DNA of 25,049 bases from CAZRNB01 sp964601355. GTDB lineage: Bacteria > Planctomycetota > Phycisphaerae > Sedimentisphaerales > Anaerobacaceae. Positions 21,916 through 25,049 of the stretch are shown piece after piece. Numbering within the stretch: the first letter of the stretch is position 1; each line of letters begins with the position of its first letter. Where the stretch lies: assembly GCA_964601355.1 (NCBI GenBank), contig CAZRNB010000035.1:1-25049 (forward strand). Direction: 5' to 3'. A program made the translations under genes and the position numbers. The notes beneath the pieces were generated by a model. That model ran no database searches. It had not been told where the DNA came from and saw only the letters and a list, made by a program, of their open reading frames with translations.

Positions 21916-23112
21916 TTAGTACACGCCATATTCGCGGGTAAAATCGGTCAGAGCCTTGATATTTTCGATTTTAGCATCATCCTGGATAATAGCGCTGGCA
22001 TCCATAATATAGCCGCCGTCACCCGCTACGCCATCAATTACCTTTTTACAATAGTCGCGCACCTCGTCCGGCGTGCCAGCTGCCAGCAGCCAATTAGGGA
22101 TACCGCCGCTGATGCAGAACTTCCGTCCAATCACCTTGTGCACTTCAAAGACGTCACTCTGGTCAACGTGAAAAACAATTGATTTGTCCGGCAGCTCGGC
22201 AAAGGCATTCAAATGCGCATTCCAATTACCCTCGGCATAGAATAGCACCTGATGGCCTTGCGCCCAGATTTCTTCAATGATCGGCTTAAGCGTCGGCCAA
22301 TAAAACTTATTGAAATGCTCACGTGAGAAAAAGGGCACGCATCCGCGGTGCATCCAGATGGTGATTGGGACTTTTTTCTCTGGATCAGCCCCGGAAAGTG
22401 CCACGTGCAGCAGATGCGGCATTAAGGCCTCGCAGGCGGCCAGCACCTTATCCGGCTGCTCCATTACATCCGTGACAAGTCCAAGATAGCCTCGCAGCTT
22501 ATCGGCAATAATATCGAACGGCGCCTTGAGAATCCCTGAGATGGCTGATACGGTACCTGACTCGGTCCGAAGCAATTCGTTTTGTTTTCCGAAGGCGTTA
22601 AAATAGCTCAGCATCGCCATCCCGCCTTTCAAAAAAGACAGGTTATTGCGATATGATGACGGCTGGCCTTCTGCAGCGACATCACTTGAGATGCGCGGAA
22701 GCCAGACATTGAATAGATATCCGGTCGGGTCTTCGATGAGTTGGTCGTATTCATCCGGCTTCATAAACGCCTTTTCCTGGGGCGGCTCGATGTATTGAAA
22801 GCCGGTATCCGGCGAAATATCAATGCCGGGAACCGCGTAGTACTTCATCCCTATGGCCTGGGTAAGTCCGGTCCATACATATACCATATTGCCGACCACC
22901 GCGTCCCAGTCAAAATCGGCAGCGCACCTGCGAGCGGCGGCAAAGGCTTTCTCGTAATCATGGGTCACTTCCTGGCAGGTGTATCCGGCATATTTAGCAG
23001 TGAATTCAGCAACAAACGGACGAATCGGGATCATATCCGGCTTCTCATTCCGCATCGCGGTAACGTATCGTTTCAGACGCTCCTGATAAAGCTGCTCCAC
23101 ATCTTTAGCCAT
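21916..23112 (-). CDS. Uroporphyrinogen decarboxylase (UroD)-family protein
   Basis: A 398-residue TIM-barrel protein of the UroD/methyltransferase superfamily. It starts with the family-type YQERLKRYVTAMRNEKPDMI, has the IWMHRGCVPFFSREHFNKFY segment (252-271) and barrel strands HQVLFYAEGN and FCISGGIPNWLL, and ends DASAIIQDDAKIENIKAL. The HemE arginine pattern near the N-terminus (RQAGR) is absent. A corrinoid-dependent methyltransferase or related anaerobic role is therefore more likely than heme synthesis. No corrinoid protein or partner gene is adjacent, so the substrate is unknown. ATG 23112 has AGGAG eight bases upstream; a longer frame to 23160 lacks this. It is probably monocistronic. 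Confidence 0.85.
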   Translation of the reverse strand: MAKDVEQLYQERLKRYVTAMRNEKPDMIPIRPFVAEFTAKYAGYTCQEVTHDYEKAFAAARRCAADFDWDAVVGNMVYVWTGLTQAIGMKYYAVPGIDISPDTGFQYIEPPQEKAFMKPDEYDQLIEDPTGYLFNVWLPRISSDVAAEGQPSSYRNNLSFLKGGMAMLSYFNAFGKQNELLRTESGTVSAISGILKAPFDIIADKLRGYLGLVTDVMEQPDKVLAACEALMPHLLHVALSGADPEKKVPITIWMHRGCVPFFSREHFNKFYWPTLKPIIEEIWAQGHQVLFYAEGNWNAHLNAFAELPDKSIVFHVDQSDVFEVHKVIGRKFCISGGIPNWLLAAGTPDEVRDYCKKVIDGVAGDGGYIMDASAIIQDDAKIENIKALTDFTREYGVY

Positions 23113-23207
23113 GGTGCTATCTCCTATTTGCCGATCTCTGTAAATGCACGATACGAACAAAATACCCTAATTCCTCTGAAACATCAACCACAATCCTGAT
23201 CTGAGCC

Positions 23208-23441
23208 GGATTGGGGGGGCATGTCAAGATTGTTGGTAAAATCTGCAAGCAGAAATGTACGTCATTCCGACCGAAGGCCCACCTTTGGTGGGCCAAAGCG
23301 GAGGAATCTGCTTTGAAGGCAGACCTCTCCACTCGGCCTTGCGGCCTCGGTCGAGGTGACAAAAGGAGGCTCGCTATTAACGATTGTGATAATAGGCAAT
23401 AGAATAACCTGTCTTTACCTATAAATGTGACATGCACCCCC
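23208..23441. repeat. Repeat-filled intergenic region with a third, diverged palindrome
   Basis: Outer arms ggggg-catgtca (23215-23226) and tgacatg-ccccc (23428-23441, one bulge) enclose a 100-bp palindrome (23261-23360). It begins gtcattccgaccga and ends tcggtcgaggtgac, an imperfect inverted repeat. Perfect hairpins ggcccacc-ttt-ggtgggcc (23276-23294) and tctgc...gcaga lie inside. The whole 23113-23664 interval has no credible gene. Outside these repeats I see only a hairpin at 23573. Confidence 0.7.
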
Positions 23442-23572
23442 AGATTGGAGGGGGCACGCCACACCTATGTATGCAACGACAGCGTATGTAACCTATGAAA
23501 AGCTGCTCAACAGCCGGCAGTTAGAATCAGGTCAAAAATTTCCCTATAATCTTTGAGATAATTTTGAGCCTC

Positions 23573-23595
23573 GATGCCTATTGCCTGCAGGCATC
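23573..23595 (+). terminator. Terminator-like hairpin upstream of the DUF1573 gene
   Basis: gatgcct (23573-23579) / aggcatc (23589-23595), followed by attttt. No plus-strand gene ends here, so it may insulate the lipoprotein gene or be a leader structure. Confidence 0.4.
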
Positions 23596-23664
23596 ATTTT
23601 TGGTAAAATAATCAAGTTGCTGGTAATAGACAATTAAATTGCATACTTATATTGAGGTGGAAAT

Positions 23665-24690
23665 ATGCGAGGCAAGTGTAATGTATTGATTTTATTGCTT
23701 TTTAACGGCATTGTACTTTTAACTTTCGGCTGCCAGAGCTCAGAACAAAAGGTTAAAGCCGACCTAAAAACCCAGCTAACGCCAATCCTGACTATTAAGA
23801 AGGTAGTTTATGATCTCGGCGAAATCGGTCCGGAGCAAAAGAAAACTATCGAGGTACAATTTACGAACTCAGGCAACGGCCCTTTGATAATAAAACAGCC
23901 TAACGGCTGTTGTGGTATCTCCGTTCCCAAAATAAGGAAGAAAAAGTATGCACCCGGCCAAAATGGAATATTGAAAGTAGAATATACATCAGGCAAATAT
24001 CTTGGCACAGAAACAAAACAAATGCATGTGAGCAGCAACGATAAATCAAAACCCGAAATCCCGCTGACCATCCAAGCCAAAATTGTAACGAAGGTCGAGT
24101 GGGAACCGAAAAGCATCAAGCTGCTCCTTGAGGGCGAAAATACCACCTGTCCACAGATTACAATCAGCACTTTAGACAATCGGCCATTCTCGATAACGGA
24201 TTTTAAATCAACTCTTAATTGCATAACTGCTAACGTGAATCCAAAGGCTACGGCAGCAAAATTTGTTCTTGAACCCAGAATCGATGCCGAAAAAATTCAA
24301 GAAAATATGAAGGGATTTATTCACATCAGCCTGAAACACCCGGAATGGAAAACGGTTACTATTCCCTTTAACGTGTCCCCAATATTTACAATCGAGCCGT
24401 CGCAGATAATAATCTTTAATGCCGAACCGAAAAAACCTTTACAAAAATCCGTCCGAATAGCCAGCAGCCTCGGCAAAGAATTCGACGTTGAAGCCGTATC
24501 ATCGCAAAATAATTTCATAAAAGTCCTAAGTCAGAAAAAAGGAGAGACTGACTATCTGCTCGATCTGGAAATTACACCGCCGGATACAACAAATACTGAG
24601 CAGGTTTTTACAGATACTCTTTTTATAAAGATAAAGAGCGGCCCCAAAATAGAGATTCCCTGCAACGGATTCTATTTAGTAAAAGAGTAA
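23665..24690 (+). CDS. DUF1573-domain lipoprotein
   Basis: A 341-residue secreted protein with a lipoprotein signal (hydrophobic 7-21, lipobox LTFGC, Cys23). Residues about 43-140 match the DUF1573 pattern: VVYDLGEI, then KTIEVQFTNSGNGPLIIKQPNGCCG and the KVEYTSGKYLG strand, an Ig-like (ASH/MSP-type) beta-sandwich. Two further beta-rich domains follow (about 145-250 and 250-341). Cys82-Cys83 lie where the first domain carries its conserved Cys. GAGGTGG (23654-23660) is four bases before the ATG. DUF1573 lipoproteins are common in Planctomycetes and Bacteroidetes, without a fixed role. The next gene, a pseudopilin, is 247 bp downstream with its own promoter-like region. Confidence 0.88.
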   Translation: MRGKCNVLILLLFNGIVLLTFGCQSSEQKVKADLKTQLTPILTIKKVVYDLGEIGPEQKKTIEVQFTNSGNGPLIIKQPNGCCGISVPKIRKKKYAPGQNGILKVEYTSGKYLGTETKQMHVSSNDKSKPEIPLTIQAKIVTKVEWEPKSIKLLLEGENTTCPQITISTLDNRPFSITDFKSTLNCITANVNPKATAAKFVLEPRIDAEKIQENMKGFIHISLKHPEWKTVTIPFNVSPIFTIEPSQIIIFNAEPKKPLQKSVRIASSLGKEFDVEAVSSQNNFIKVLSQKKGETDYLLDLEITPPDTTNTEQVFTDTLFIKIKSGPKIEIPCNGFYLVKE

Positions 24691-24800
24691 ATACGCTGCA
24701 AAAATCAACTCTCGAACGACTTGAATGAAAGCCTAAAATAGCTATTTATTCTGTATTAAAACGCCTCAATATATCACAGCTCAACACCAAGCTAAGGATG

Positions 24801-24898
24801 GAATTTCATAGAAAAGGGTAGAATTTTTATGGAAAAGATTTAAAATATAATGGAAAAACGTTATTTTTACAAAGAAGGCATTCACAAGAAGGTATAAT
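24801..24898 (+). promoter_or_regulatory. Phased A-tract repeats and -10-like box before the pseudopilin
   Basis: GAAAA occurs at 24811, 24832 and 24853, exactly 21 bp apart, within related ~20-bp units (gaatttcatagaaaag, gaatttttatggaaaag, aaaatataatggaaaaa). A TATAAT box is at 24893-24898, 40 bp before the start codon, without a well-placed -35. A 12-bp palindrome, aaatagctattt, is at 24736. Confidence 0.45.
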
Positions 24899-24937
24899 AT
24901 ATAACAAAAACATTGAGAGTAAAAAGGGGTAGCTATT

Positions 24938-25049
24938 ATGCGTATCAGAAAAGGTTTTACCTTAATAGAGCTTTTGGTCGTAATTGCCATAATTGCGTTA
25001 TTGATGTCGATTTTGATGCCGGCACTTCAGCGGGTAAAAGAGCAAGCCA
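24938..25049 (+). CDS. Prepilin-type N-terminal cleavage/methylation protein, 5' fragment
   Basis: The first 37 codons of a type II secretion/type IV pilin-like protein, cut by the window end. The leader is MRIRKG, cleaved before FTLIELLVVIAIIALLMSIL, with Glu at +5. The hydrophobic helix ends MPALQRVKEQA, a sequence typical of the very abundant pseudopilin families of Phycisphaerae and Lentisphaerae. ATG 24938 is preceded by AGGGG (24925-24929), about eight bases away. The C-terminal domain, which would tell which subfamily it is, lies outside. Confidence 0.93.
   Translation, partial: MRIRKGFTLIELLVVIAIIALLMSILMPALQRVKEQA

Noticed and set aside
21916..23112. Canonical HemE of heme biosynthesis
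   Set aside because: The N-terminal RQAGR-type substrate-binding motif is absent and no other heme gene is nearby, so only the family is called.
22741..23199. 152-aa plus-strand open frame over the UroD start
   Set aside because: Shadow of the UroD-family gene; no domain or ribosome site.
23117..23464. 115-aa minus-strand frame through the repeat region
   Set aside because: Its sequence is largely translated palindrome and lacks a domain or start signal.

Overview
The window looks like part of a metagenome-assembled genome from a Gram-negative, double-membrane bacterium, most likely Planctomycetota of the Phycisphaerae/Sedimentisphaerales type. The pointers are prepilin-type proteins with the FTLIELLVVIAIIALLMSIL leader, a DUF1573 lipoprotein, a uroporphyrinogen-decarboxylase-family protein typical of anaerobes, lipoproteins with lipobox cysteines, and LptE/BamD-like outer-membrane assembly genes. 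The lineage is inference. No tRNA, rRNA, CRISPR array, transposase or phage gene was seen.

Layout. 1-6560 (minus strand) is an envelope and protein-quality cluster: BamD-like TPR protein, LptE-like lipoprotein, FtsH, DsbD and the first 35 codons of a probable endonuclease III, with a pseudopilin (GspJ-like) gene upstream. 6786-11521 (plus) carries ykgJ-hisS, a PD-(D/E)XK-like protein, a Dabb-domain lipoprotein, rsmD and a CCA-adding-type nucleotidyltransferase. 11799-17028 (plus) is one tightly overlapping tripartite efflux operon: membrane-fusion protein, ABC ATPase, MacB-like permease, TolC-like outer-membrane lipoprotein. 17189-21562 (minus) has a transglutaminase-like/TPR protein, a scaffold gap, a MATE transporter, a DUF167 protein and two small unknown genes. 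21916-23112 (minus) is the UroD-family protein. 23665-25049 (plus) is a DUF1573 lipoprotein and the start of a second pseudopilin.

The most unusual content is the repeats. (i) Large modular palindromes with a TGTCATTTCGA-type core occur at 15228-15412, 21597-21779 and 23261-23360, and an unrelated 71-bp GTCATACCCGCG palindrome lies at 20884-20954. (ii) Degenerate tandem arrays with a strict 7-bp period but different unit sequences occur at 10034, 11531, 15221, 17131 and 21814. (iii) Terminator-like hairpins are built on a shared TTTAGCCCCGC stem. Several of these run into genes: the 185-bp palindrome forms the 5' end of the tolC-like gene and encodes most of its signal-peptide core, a heptamer array is translated inside RsmD, and a nested hairpin is open in frame upstream of dsbD. 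This resembles the in-frame palindromic elements of Rickettsia but appears to be a different family.

The run of N at 18922-19021 is flanked by the same exact 55-bp sequence on both sides. It is almost certainly an unmerged contig overlap and not missing DNA.
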